DNA from: Dromaius novaehollandiae
Taxonomy: Eukaryota > Chordata > Aves > Casuariiformes > Dromaiidae
NCBI RefSeq assembly: GCF_036370855.1
Contig: NC_088099.1
Span: 89,095,820-89,159,819 of the forward strand
Length of the DNA: 64,000 nucleotides
Direction: 5' to 3'
Shown here: positions 38,811 to 50,232 of the stretch, piece by piece
How positions within the stretch are numbered: position 1 is the stretch's first letter
Layout: every line of letters begins with the position of its first letter
The notes under the pieces: generated by a model
Told to the model about the DNA's origin: nothing
Databases searched by the model: none
Seen by the model: only the letters and a program-made list of their open reading frames with translations
Made by a program: the position numbers and the translations under genes

Positions 38811-38829
38811 AAAAAAAAAAAAAAAAAAA
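38811..38829 (+). repeat. A19 homopolymer
   Basis: Nineteen uninterrupted A residues, followed by a short inverted repeat (stem ACTGGTA). No source element is recognised. Confidence 0.95.
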
Positions 38830-41750
38830 GACTACTGGTACTATGGTACCAATACCAGTATTATAATAACAAGGCACTTTTCATTCATATTAATCATCTT
38901 GAATAGTTTTAAATTGCAGGGTTTTATTGGTTTTCCTGTCATTTTATTTATCTATTTATATATATTAGCCATGCAAGCCCTGTGATTTTTCCCCAGTGCC
39001 TCCAGATATGTATGTTACAAGAGTCTTAAACCAGTACCAGGGATGATTAGCCAAAGACCACAGAAACAGCATGTGTCTTCTTTCTGCCATTTGAAAGTAC
39101 AAGAGATCTTTGATACTCAAATCAGAAAAAAAAGAGAAGAATGGAAACCCAGGAACAAGGTGTGTAATTATCTTGGTTAATGTTTGAGGATAAATTTTGT
39201 AAAAGAGCATCTTGTTTCCTATGCCTATCCTATTAAAGATGTATTTCTATGCTGCCAGTCCAGCTTCCACATAATAGGTGATTCAGTAGCTCTTTAAAAT
39301 AAATGATTCATAGGTGTGTAAGAGGGGAAAAACTTCTTAAAGAAATTCAAATTGTCTCTAAAGCTCTAGATAAAAATCTGTTAATCTGTGACTGTTTCAT
39401 GATGTGGGGATCTGGACTGCCAAAACAACTTTTCTTGTGACATAACTTTCATCATGTATTTAGAATATAGGCATTTTATTCCTAGCCTGTAAGTTAGGGA
39501 TACATGTTTGGGACAGATCTAGTCTTCATGTATTGGGGTCAGTATATGAACATACATTTTACACTAAATGAGACTGGACTAAAAATTTCCAAAGAACTGT
39601 TTTCCGTTGGTTAAAAGAAAAAATTCCTTACAGGGAGTGGTCAAGACATTTCTTTACTCAAAAGGTGGAAAGATAAAAACAAATTAAAATGAGGTGTCTC
39701 TGTCTGCTATTTTTTAAATTATCATTTTTTTTTAATCTGGAATATGCTTCAGAACATGAGATAAATATAACAATCAGAAGACAGAAACAAATGTGAAACC
39801 CTTTTAATGACTGAAAAGAAACTTTGACTGGCATAAGCAAAATAAAAATCTGTTTGCAAAGATGCAGAAGATCATAATTTTTTGTCCTAATTTGAAAGAT
39901 TTTTTTTTCTTGTAAAGAGAACACCACTAATACTTAGCTCAGCCTCAGAACTGTCATTCATATCATCCATATCATCAAGGAAAATTGAGGAGCACATTGT
40001 TACTGGTTAGTCTGTCTGTTTGGAAGATGGAGAGGTGGAGCCTTTGTCCAGATAGTGACCATAAGTGTCAAAGACAGGACTGCAGTAAGGATTCTGCTCT
40101 TCATTTCCTGAAAGTGATGGTTTGGACAGAGAGAAATATCTATCTTTGCATCATTTTCACATGAATGTGATTGCAGTTCCTTGTAGTTAAGCACAGCTTT
40201 CAAAGTGGGAAATGGTCTCATCTGTAGTGTTGGGAATACCCTGCTGGGAAGTCACTGAGACAGGAAAAAGTGCAGGGACACTTTCGTAGCTGCAAGGTGG
40301 ATTATCGTATGTCAGCCTGATGTGTCCCAGGAAACATCAGTGTTAGTCTGGAAAGGGCCTTGTTTGCAATCTGTTTTACCATCAAATAAGGATTAAATGT
40401 TTTCCATAATTTTACTGCCAAAACACTTTGCAGAAGTCAGGACTACTGCAGAATTATGCTGTGAAGGCTATACTTTTATTTTCTATTTTAATGTCAAGTC
40501 CAGCTCTTCAGCTACATAAACAGCTTCCACTGAAGTCACTTTAGCTTTCTATATTAACTGAAGGCTTAGCACATCTCCCCCCACCACGATTCAGATAAAA
40601 AGAGATAAATGGCTGATTGTTTTTAATAAAGATAAAAGCACTGTGTTAAACAATAAGATGATACTTGCTCTAACTGAATAAGCGGTAAAACTGCTTTTGC
40701 TCTCTATCATGATCGAAAACTGTTTTCGCTCACTACCATGAGATGCTGCAGCATTTATCATGAACAACTCGTTATAATTTATCATTTCATTCCATTGTTT
40801 AAAAGCCATGCTGTGATGTATAATCTGTAGAAAAATGCAAAAGAGGACAGGACATCTGCTAAACAGACCTTTCAAAGTCAGTTAAGATATTAAAAGAAGC
40901 AGTTTTAATGGTATTCATATGACATTAAACACATTTCCTGTGCAACTAATGGTAGTTCTGAAAGTTTGGGTAAAGGAATAATACAGACATTTGTTCGTTA
41001 TTCTTCTGTTTTTGGAAAACAATTAAAAATCCATATACAAAATAAAGAAAAAAACCTGACTATTTAACTAACTCTTGAGATACTCAGAAACTTGCCTTGA
41101 AAAATATTCCTTGTGTAGGCAACAGTGAGAGGCTTTCTGGTAAACCGCAGTTTCTTAGAGGCAAATTTTTAGTTCTAGCTTTGATGTAGTTTGACTATAA
41201 ACTGACAGTAATGAGATGCCAAAAATTCAACTGGATTTCCACTGATTTGCCAAAGTTGCTTGAACTCTAACTGGGTTTAGAGAACAGGGAACTACTATCT
41301 GAGTGCAGCAGCTGCAATCTGAGTGAATCGCTGTTTCTGATGCTGCTAAGAACAGTCTCTACATGTTCAAACCCCATTTGTGTTTCATTAGTGGACAACA
41401 GGGGTTTGGAAATCGCTGTCAGCCTTCAGGTGTCTGACGTGGCACTTGACGAAGCTTACCTCTCCAAGTCGCTCTGTGCCCATCTCTCCTTGTGGGCTTT
41501 ATGAATACTCTGAATCAAATTGAAGTTTCATACTTCTGATAGCTGATCACAAAAATTATATCTGACAATAAGAAAACTGTATTAACAGCTGTATTAACTG
41601 CATTAACAGGAGTCCTGTACTGAATTGAATGATGCTAGGCAATGCTGATACTGACTGAATAATGTTGTTACACACCAGCTGGGAATTGCTGCAACTCACC
41701 TCTCAGGCCAGCTGACTGAGGGAACAATTTTGTTCCACGTGCTAGTTAGT

Positions 41751-42321
41751 TGTTAAAGGTAGAGGGCAAGAGATTCCCTATGGTGAGGGCAAATAGCCCT
41801 TTAGGCTTACCATAACCTTTCAAAGCATGAGTAAGAGTGGCAGACTATGTCACCTGTCCCCAAAGGTGCAACTTCATTATCAAGAACTACAGGGTATGTT
41901 AAGTTAACTCTATAACTACAAGGAATAAGTAAAGCTAAGACTAAGAGAGCTCTCATAAGATCTTACAAAATGCTGTGGGGGGCTCTAGGTTCTTGTGGCA
42001 CTTTTTGGGCTCTGGTACTTTACCTTGATGTTAAGCTGTTCATTGATGAGGTTAGGGCAAGACCTTTTACTCTGCTGTTTTCTTTTCTCTGATTCCCTAC
42101 CCCAGCAGCCTTTATAAACTCCTAGATATTATTCAGCAGTAATTTATTCTATCCAACCAAGGGCTTTGTTATGTCTGCCACATCACATTCCCTCCTGCTT
42201 GTCGTGGTCTTCAAACTGGCCAAAATTATTGCTAAGGTAGGTCAGATGCATTGTTAGTCTTCTTATTTCTTCCCTTCCAGACTTATCTGGCCAGTTTGCT
42301 TTGGGGTTTCCAGTACTAACA
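41751..42321 (-). mobile_element. Possible diverged LTR, 571 bp, minus strand
   Basis: On the minus strand the block starts TGTTAGTACTGG and ends CCTTTAACA, so its edges form a 5-bp inverted repeat TGTTA/TAACA. A good TATA box reads TTTATAAAGG on the minus strand (plus-strand TTTATAAA at 42111-42118), about 205 bases into it. The text around TGTCACCTGTCCCCAAAGGT resembles bird LTR sequence as I remember it. Against this, no target duplication is visible (TTAGT on the left, GAGTA on the right) and there is no clear AATAAA. The block could be an old LTR or just unique DNA. Repeat-library comparison is needed. Confidence 0.35.
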
Positions 42322-43866
42322 GAGTAAGAGTGCCTCCCATTGATTTACTGAAGCAGCTTTGTAACTTACCATGTGCTGCAAAAAGCTAAGGAATCTCTGC
42401 CTACAGAGTGAAGTAGAAATGGTCCAGGCTAGACTTATAGGATAGCATGGTTCAGAAGGTCTCCTCTGAGAGGGAATAGGTGAAAACACATCAAGGATAT
42501 GCGTGCCAAATGAGCCATCAGGTCCTGATACAGTACTGATATGTACATATGTTCCTGTGACAAATACTTAAATGCAGTTTTTAGCATTGAGCAGAAATGC
42601 AGTACTCCGTATCAGCATGAAGATTTCCTCTAAATGAACATACAATTTGTAAATATACAATTTCTTTCTTCTCTACAGTTAGACTTTTAGAGATTATTGT
42701 TTTATCATGTCTTGCTCCTTGTAAACTGCTGGAATAGAAGACAACTGTAATGATAAGTCTAGACCCTGGCAAGAAAGCTGCAGATCAGTGGCTGGTGGAA
42801 AAGGCAGACCTCAGAGGAGTGGAATAAAATAGCCTGAGACTGAAGATGTGAATATGCTGATTGGTATGCAAATAAATTCTGTGTTAAAAAGCAAGGAAGA
42901 AAAAAATGTACACAGTTGGATACTGAATGCTTAATTCAACATACTAGTTTGAGACTGATGTAATGCCTTTTATCTGAGTGGTATGACACTGACACGAAAG
43001 TCTAACAACAAAGGTTAAACCTCAAGTACGAAATTTGACCATGATAAAGAGGTCTTAGAAAATCTAGATTAATGCTTGCAAAAAGTACTATTTTCAAAAG
43101 CATCTAAGTCATTAAGGAGCCCAATCCTATTTGCTTTCAAAGTAATTTATATTGTTTTGAAAGTGACACTCGGTTCCAAGCTATTTGGGCATTTTTGAAA
43201 ACTGTATGATCTATAATGCCTTGGAATTAATGAATAGTGTATTCATTCAGTTTATCTTCTTCAAAGGACAAAATTTGTTTCTGTGAGGTGAGCTCTGTTA
43301 TGGAGTTGAATGTTACTTAATTTGAGGAAAATTATTAAAATAATCTGACTGCAAATTTAAATTAACCTGGAAATGATTTTAAGTTGACCTATCACACAAA
43401 CCTGCTCAACTGGAAGGTGACTTAACATGTATCTTCCATATTCACATAAACCCACAATTTTTTTACTTTTTATATTATGATGGACTAGAGAATTCAGTGA
43501 CTTCTAAACCTCTAATTTTTTTGTGCGTGTCAAGCAGCAACATTTACACAGTAGCTTACAGCATAAAGATTGTACATTGTGTCCCTTTGTCCTACCGTCC
43601 CTTCATTTGTCTGTATGCCTCATCTGCACGGTTTTCAGCAAACATGCTACCTCTGAAAATATTTGAGAGCAAGTCCATAGGATATTCAGCTGAGACCTCA
43701 GGGACCATTTAAAAAGGCAGACTCATGCAAAACACAATTTGACTAAAGGTTAATGCTATTACTTTTGCACACCAAGTGCAAGATAATTTAATCACAGAAT
43801 TACTGGAAACATAAATCTATTATATTTTTATCATAAATATGGTGTGTGCCATTGCTTAACATTTGT

Positions 43867-43941
43867 AAATATATATATATATTTCTATATTTATATTGTA
43901 TATGTATATACATTTATATATGTATATATATACACATAGTC
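43867..43941. repeat. TA-rich low-complexity tract
   Basis: Alternating TATA runs with TTTA and GTA interruptions. The tract is self-complementary and probably prone to slippage. Confidence 0.85.
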
Positions 43942-46900
43942 AATATTTTTAATCATGGAATTAAAAATGCTCCAAAGAAATCTGTGATTATATTGCATCG
44001 CTAATGGTAAGAAGCCTTTATAGAAGAGCATTCCCCTAGCTGGATTCCAGTTTTGCTAATTCAAACTGCCTATACTGGAGTCCCATTTTGATATGGTATG
44101 CATTTTGTCTAACAAATATGTATACAATGTTGACAGGTAAACCGATAAATTCAGTACATTAAATGTACAGGTGAAGGGACAGATGAACTTATCAAACAGG
44201 ACCACTGGATACTGTCACGATTAAGCATATTGCGCAGATGCTACAGTGCAAGCGATGTTTGACAAACTTTTGGGTTTGCTTTCCTTGTTTTTGGCTGTAG
44301 CAGAAAAACCAAGATCCAGGACCTTTGTTTCTTCAGATGTTCATCCATTTGTACTAAGTATTTCGCAAGTACAGACAAATGTAAGGATCCGGTCTTATAC
44401 TCCTTCCCCCACAAATATTATCACTTAGACCACTAGAAGAATTAACATGCACCGTGATGCAGATTAAAGTTTTTAATCTTGTGTTTACATCACCAACATT
44501 AGTTACCATAGACATTTGAATTTAATTCTCTACCTGTTCCTCACAAGATCAGTTGTTTTGGTATGTATGCAGTAAATAGACACTCTGTAATGAACAAAGT
44601 AGAATATCTTAATTAATTCGATTTGGAAGACATAACTTCATTGAAAGGGTTTGATTATCAAATTTCTATCTGTGCAAGCACTGGGACTTTTCAGTTATTA
44701 ATGGATAGTAAATATCCATTCTTATTAGAAATATAGAGATATATTCAGAAATGATGATTAATAAGATTAATCAGAATAATGTATACTGTCTTGCACCTAT
44801 GTGACTCACTTGTTAGGGAGTCTGAGTACAAATTACATGGTCTGGCATTAGAAAAGACTTGAATGAACACTTTACCATATGTTGGTCTTACCTTGAATTA
44901 AAATTTCTTTTATTCCTTGATGTGTAAGTTGCATCAAACAGAATTCTCTTGCATATGGGTAGAGGAGCTCCAGAACAGTCTGTGTGAGTATTGAGTTTCT
45001 GACTTACATTTCCTAACGCTTCACTGCTAAACTTGTCTCTAAAAAATATAGAATATATAATATTGCAATTAACTTTTTATAATTGGCACATACTGTAAGT
45101 GTCAGTCCAGCATAATTTGATAGAACATTATTTCATTAGATTTCCAATTAAAATGTTCTGGTATAACCTCAAGGAGGCTCTTTTGCAAATATCTCTCCAC
45201 TATGGCAGAGTTTAAAAAGCTGAAGGGTCAAAAGTGTTTATTTGATTTATTTTTAGCATCGCAAAATTTTAATAGTTACATTGAGGTAATTGTGTTCCCA
45301 CTTGGGCTGGGCTGACGGATGTTTTAAGAAAAGAAAAAGGGGACTCTGACAAAATTTGGTGACTGGGATCTTTCCCTAAGCAAAATAATTGAAAACAGTG
45401 ATGCTGAATAACCTGCTGAACTCTATGTTAGATTCCTAGAGAAAGTAATCTGAGGACTGGGCTGTTGAGAACACCTGCCAAAAGCAAGTGGCAGGCTGGG
45501 GCACAGTATGTTCCTACTCAGAAAAGAGGGTAATCATGTGTTCCATTTTTCTTCCATTTTTTAGTGATTTTTTTTGCAGAATGTCCATCACCAGGATATC
45601 TTAGCAATGGTAATCAAGCTGATTTCTTGTTCCAGTCCAGTCAGAGTTTCTGCTCTGCATAATCTTGAATTATGTCTTGAGAAGGAACAAACTGCCCCCT
45701 GTGAAATTCGTACAGGAAAGTAAGCAAAAGTGTTGATCCTCTTCTTTCTCTTAGTGCACTCCTAGCTTGGCACTAAAGTATTTTACTAGTTCCTGAAAAT
45801 TGTTCCTGGGGTTCATGAATTGTTTTCCTTGAAAATAGAAATAGCGTTGCTATGGTAGAAATGGGGGCCACAACTGAGGGGGCGGTAGAAGACAGGAGCT
45901 TGTTGCCTTGGATGATCCTGATAAGTCCTCTCTTAAGAATTAAATTGGTTCATTATGAAGAAATAAGGAAAGAATCTTGCACCTTTGGGAGACAATGGGA
46001 AATCTTTATGGTGTCTGTAAAAAAAAATCTTATATTCCTATAGAAATCACAGAATAATAGACAAGTTGAAAGCCATGTGGCAGTATCTATCTGTCAGATC
46101 CCAGTCTAAAATCCACTATCAAGTGTTAAACACCTGGTCTCCCTACACAGTCCATGGGGAGAATTAGTGTCCGTTTACACAGATGAACTCAGCATGGTCT
46201 CAGGTACCCCTTCATGGGAGTCAGCTGCCAAACCATCTCCTTCAAAAGTGTAAATTATGAGCTTGATCTTGTTTTCTTTGACGTATTAAAGAATTTCAAT
46301 TTCAAATGAAAGATGAATACCTCATGTTAAAATAATTATAAACTTCTACAAGCTGAATATATACCCTGAAAACAGAAAACATACTATCAAGATCCAAAAT
46401 GAACTGCTGATTTTTTTCACTCCATCAAAGTACACCACCTACATTATAAATGCTGTTGCCACAGGTGTACAGCAAATGAAAAACAAACTGATTGTAGAGT
46501 ATGGCACTTCTGTTTCTCTAATTCATTCAGCCAGTGCTGTTCATCTTGCATATTTATTGGAAAATTATGCAGGTTTCTACTGACAGATTAACTGTAGAAG
46601 CATATAGGGGCAAAATGTACCTCCAATTACCCTTCTGCAGTCTCCCAAAGTTTGTGAACCTGGTATAGTTTTGTTGATGAAACAGTGAACAGGATATGGT
46701 CCGTTCAGATTATATTCGGCATAAGTGAAGCAAAATTACTGAAGATTTACAGCTGAAGCTTAAAGCTCCCTTTATGTTCAGCTCCTGGTTCAACAGTTTG
46801 TATCTGAAACTTGTTTGTGACAGGTGAATTAAAACAGAGAGGCAAAATTCTCACCTCATTCAAGAAAATAGCAAAACCCCTATTAAGTAAAACTGGGCAG

Positions 46901-47564
46901 AATTACATCTTAAGATTTGACTGTATTGTTAAATTAAAAATTTTACTGTATTAGGAGCAGAAAGAACCAGGTTTAATTTATTCCATTGAAATGTTTCCAG
47001 TGTTGGCTTTAATGGGTCACAGTATAAACTGGGCTGTTTTGACACCTAGAATTGTTTGTCCTACTAAAGGTCATCACAACTTAAATGATTGGTTAAATAT
47101 TTTATTTAGCTTTCAGAAGAATTCCATTAGGTCTTAGAAGTCCTTTTATTTCTACATATTCTACTTGGGACTGCACTAATCAAGCTAAGCTAACCAGACC
47201 AAAAATAAAAAAATAAAAATAAACAAAAGAATTAAGAAGGGTCTGAGACCATCTTCTCTGCCCCTTAAGGACTGCATGGGAGGATGGGATAAATTGCCTA
47301 ACCTTCTGCATTTTCAAATCAGTGGTGATGGAATGAACTGTAGATTGATGATCATGTCTTTGAGCAGAACACTTTATAGTTAATTCTTTCATCAGTTTGT
47401 AGTAACTAATTATGTGCGGGGAGTTTTATTCTTTGCTTTCAAAGACTTGTCAATGTGTGGGATGACAATACTGAGGAGCAGAACAGTTCTTTTTAATTGC
47501 TCCCAACACTGAGCACTCCTCTGGGCATAGCTGGTATCTGTGATAATTTGGTTCTCATTGCCCC

Positions 47565-47614
47565 TGCCTATGCATTCACAGGGAACTGCTGCCTATGCAC
47601 TCGCAGGGAACTGA
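47565..47614 (+). repeat. 25-bp tandem duplication
   Basis: TGCCTATGCATTCACAGGGA at 47565 and TGCCTATGCACTCGCAGGGA at 47590 begin two adjacent 25-base units. The units differ at three positions overall. Confidence 0.85.
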
Positions 47615-49088
47615 GAGAATCCCAGTCAGCCCTGCGGGCTGGTTTGCACAAAACTTGCAAGATGTTTCTGTATTAAAAACAAAGGTAAAGATAAATTGCT
47701 GACAATTTCAAAGCTTCTGTCATCCACACTGTTGCATGTGGCAATCAGTGGACATGGAAGAGCTGAAGTAGTTCCTGGCATACACTCTCGCATGAATTTA
47801 TATACAGAGCCTACAATTCATGACCACTTTATGTAAACAATACTTGGCCTAATTTACTGTGCTTGCAATTTTTCCTTTCTGTAAGCCAGCTGTAGGAATA
47901 GGCAGTAATGGCAGAGAATAACTGAATCATATTTCTAAAAAAGTCCAGTCCTGGCTTTCTATTATCTGGTTCTACATTTTAATTCAGGTCCCCCAAGTTT
48001 GGAATAGAATTATAAACCTCTGGATTCATTCTAAATATTATAGTAGGATATAAGGAAAGAATAATAATTTCTGTGTAATTAACAGTTCTTTGGTACCATT
48101 GGTACAGGTACTTCACTTTATATCCCATATGCTATGAAAAAATTGGTAGCTCAGCCCATTATGAACCTCCAGGCATCAGTTTTGCAACACAGTTCTTCTG
48201 ATGTGTTGTACCTAAAGCAGATGTTTTCCTGAGCAAGCTGAATTCAAGAGAAGGCTAAAGCTGCAGTGCTGTTAAACTTCAATGAGAAGACTCCAGTTAA
48301 TAAACTGTGTTACATTAAACATCAAAACAGCCAGAAGATGTACAAGTGCCAACACTTAGTCCACAAAGGTATGCCTGTTATTTAAACATCCATTCTCTGG
48401 CTAAAAAATATGTAATTCTTCTCTGCAAAATGACATAGATAAAGCAAAGGGGAGAGGAAATATCTAAAAGAACCTCATGTCTTGTAGGTAAGCCATTCTC
48501 TTGAAGGACAGCAAATGCAGATTTCAGGTCCTTTGAACAAAAAAGGGATTATACTAAGCAGCAAGCTATAGGATAAAAGGAGGCCAAGACCACGTCACCA
48601 CTATCTGTGTTTCTTTTTGTGTAGAGTCCTATTGGTAGCTTCAAAGGGAGTGGAGAAATCAGTGATGAGACAATTCCCTGTGTGGAGAGCTGGTAGAAAC
48701 GTGTTTATGAAGAACATAGGAAGTCTGAATTATCCGGTCAGCAGGAGAGGCTGAGGAAGGGCTTTAGATGGATTACAAATGCTGCAAAGAGGCTATTAAT
48801 GGTCTTAGAGACCTCATGTGTGGGAGAAGAGGAAGAAAGAAACAGACAGTGAGGATATCTCATACAACCCCATCTTCAGAATCTTCTGCCAAGTCAGCTT
48901 TTCTGATAAAAGCTTTTTAACTGTTTATGGGGACCTTTGAATCTACATATTCTGACCTGACACATCTTGGTGGAGACAAGCACCTGCAAACTGTTAGGCT
49001 GTTATTCTGAAAACTGCTAGCTGTATATCAAATGTACTGAGACATTCTCATTTGCTTTCTTGCTAGTTCTTACCAAAGCTCCCACTAA

Positions 49089-49352
49089 AGACATTTTAAT
49101 TGCTACATACAAGACAGTTTGCTGAAAACATCACATTTAAAGTTCATCATAAAGACTATTGTCGTGACGCTACTGTGTATCAGTGCAATATCTGCAACAA
49201 GACAATTTCAAGGAAGGAAAGAAGCTAAAGGTCATGGGGGAGCAATACATCAGCGAATAGCAAGGGCATTCTTTCAAAGAGACATTTTCCCCACTGGAAT
49301 CCGAGGCTCAAAGGACTCCCTGACTCACTCTAATACTTTTGGTATGGGGTAG
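49089..49352. other. Open region of uncertain meaning
   Basis: An 88-codon plus-strand frame without ATG lies here. It contains a hydrophobic stretch like a signal peptide (FIIKTIVVTLLCISAISA) followed by a basic region, and ends in TAG at 49350. A second plus frame reads YQCNICNK, which resembles half of a C2H2 zinc finger, then stops at about 49224. On the minus strand a long pyrimidine tract ends in GCAG at 49192, a strong 3' splice-site shape. Four CpG steps occur in a CpG-poor context. These readings exclude each other, and none has both splice signals or a start codon. Confidence 0.25.
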
Positions 49353-50024
49353 GTTCTCATAGCAGTTTGGAGAGCTGAGATGTAAAACAAATCAAAATGT
49401 TGTTTGCCCAAGAGCTAGTATTAAAGGTTATTTAAACGTGCTTCTATTCATTCCCCTCGGCCTTTGCTTTTTGTCTGTGTTTGCATCATTTTAATTACAA
49501 GGCAAACCCTGGTGTGGTAGTACATGTAATACAGTGAACAAATGTGAAACCTGAAAATATCCATATCTCTGTAGTATATTGTCAGCTATTCTTCTTCTGG
49601 AGGTCCCAGGCAGGGGGATTGAGAGGTGGCTGTGGCTCTGCCGGGCTCAAGCCCCCAGCCAAACCCCTGCAAGGGCTCAGAGTGGTGACATACTGCATAC
49701 TCTGTGCGTGCACTCAGGTGTCTTAGTGGATTAACATTAAGTGAGTCCTGAAGTGGCCTGTGTAGACTTGATTGTTAGGCAAATAAAAGAAATCCTTGTT
49801 TTGAAAGTCAAACTTAATTTAAAAGAAAGATAGTGATAACAGCATCTTCTTAGAAAAAAAAAAAAGTTTAATGGAAGTTACACCAGCAAGATAGAGCCAT
49901 AGCCCCCCCCCCCCCCTTTTTTTCCAGTGGATTCAGTGTGATTAAATTATGGTTTGATTTGATCCATAGTCCTCTTATCAATGTATTCTGTTCACACTAA
50001 ATTCACAGTATAACTTCCACTTAC
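49353..50024. other. Non-coding stretch with a GC-rich patch
   Basis: A GC-rich patch lies at about 49590-49690 (GGCTCTGCCGGGCTCAAGCC inside) between AT-rich flanks. I could not assign it to a repeat family. A C14 run at 49903-49916 follows. If the minus-strand exon at 50025-50232 is real, this is its downstream intron. Confidence 0.5.
49903..49916 (+). repeat. C14 homopolymer
   Basis: Fourteen C residues followed by a run of T, one of three long poly-C tracts between 49.9 and 58.0 kb. Confidence 0.95.
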
Positions 50025-50232
50025 CTGGCTTGTGCTGTGTTTTATTGATAAAGTAGTTCCTTCCCTAGATTTCCTTCGGAGCTGTGGAGGCTCCATCACT
50101 GCAGGTTTTTGCATTGTTAGATAAAAATCTTCTTGGAATTGTTTAGTTATCACAACTCTTGTCTTGACAGGAGGATGGAATAAGTGACCTATGAAGAACT
50201 CTCCTGTTCCAACTATATATGATGCGCCCACT
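50025..50232 (-). CDS. Candidate internal coding exon, 208 bp, unknown protein
   Basis: This is the best protein-coding evidence in the window. Reading the minus strand, a 16-base pure pyrimidine tract (CCTTTTTTTCCTCTTC) ends in AG at 50233-50234, and the segment ends CAG|GTAAGTGG at 50025/50024, a full match to the 5' splice consensus. Of the three frames only one is open, one base plus 69 codons. It contains GASYIVGTGEFFIGHLFHPP, then TRVVITKQFQEDFYL, then EPPQLRRKSREGT, and ends HSTSQ. The segment has no signal peptide, membrane segment or known domain that I can see. It begins after two bases of a codon and ends on a codon boundary. A second AG two bases further in (50231-50232) would shift the start. 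Spliced to the strong acceptor at 49192, the frame would end after three more codons at TGA (49180-49182). I do not recognise the gene. The alternative is a chance exon-like structure. Confidence 0.5.

Larger units (their letters stand above)
35518..41750. other. Unique AT-rich stretch, no gene seen
   Basis: No supported gene. The stretch includes A15 (37670) and A19 (38811) runs and an inverted repeat beside the latter (ACTGGTA 38834-38840 with TACCAGT 38853-38859). A 131-codon minus-strand frame at 38117-38512 has no recognisable domain or flanking splice pair. The part 36285-36520 is non-repetitive and rich in TAAT and ATGCAAA sites. Small repeats of TATTAAC occur at 41579-41609. Confidence 0.55.
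42322..49088. other. Unique stretch, no firm gene
   Basis: Mostly unique AT-rich DNA with a TA-rich microsatellite at 43867-43941 and a 25-bp tandem duplication at 47565-47614. One splice-bounded open segment on the minus strand (44892-45038) is discussed as a weak exon candidate. I could not assign the segment 46060-46260 to any family. Confidence 0.5.

Noticed and set aside
46041..46260. Possible CR1 5'-flank-like sequence (CACAGAATAATAG)
   Set aside because: The similarity is limited to a few bases and the CR1 core phrases do not follow.
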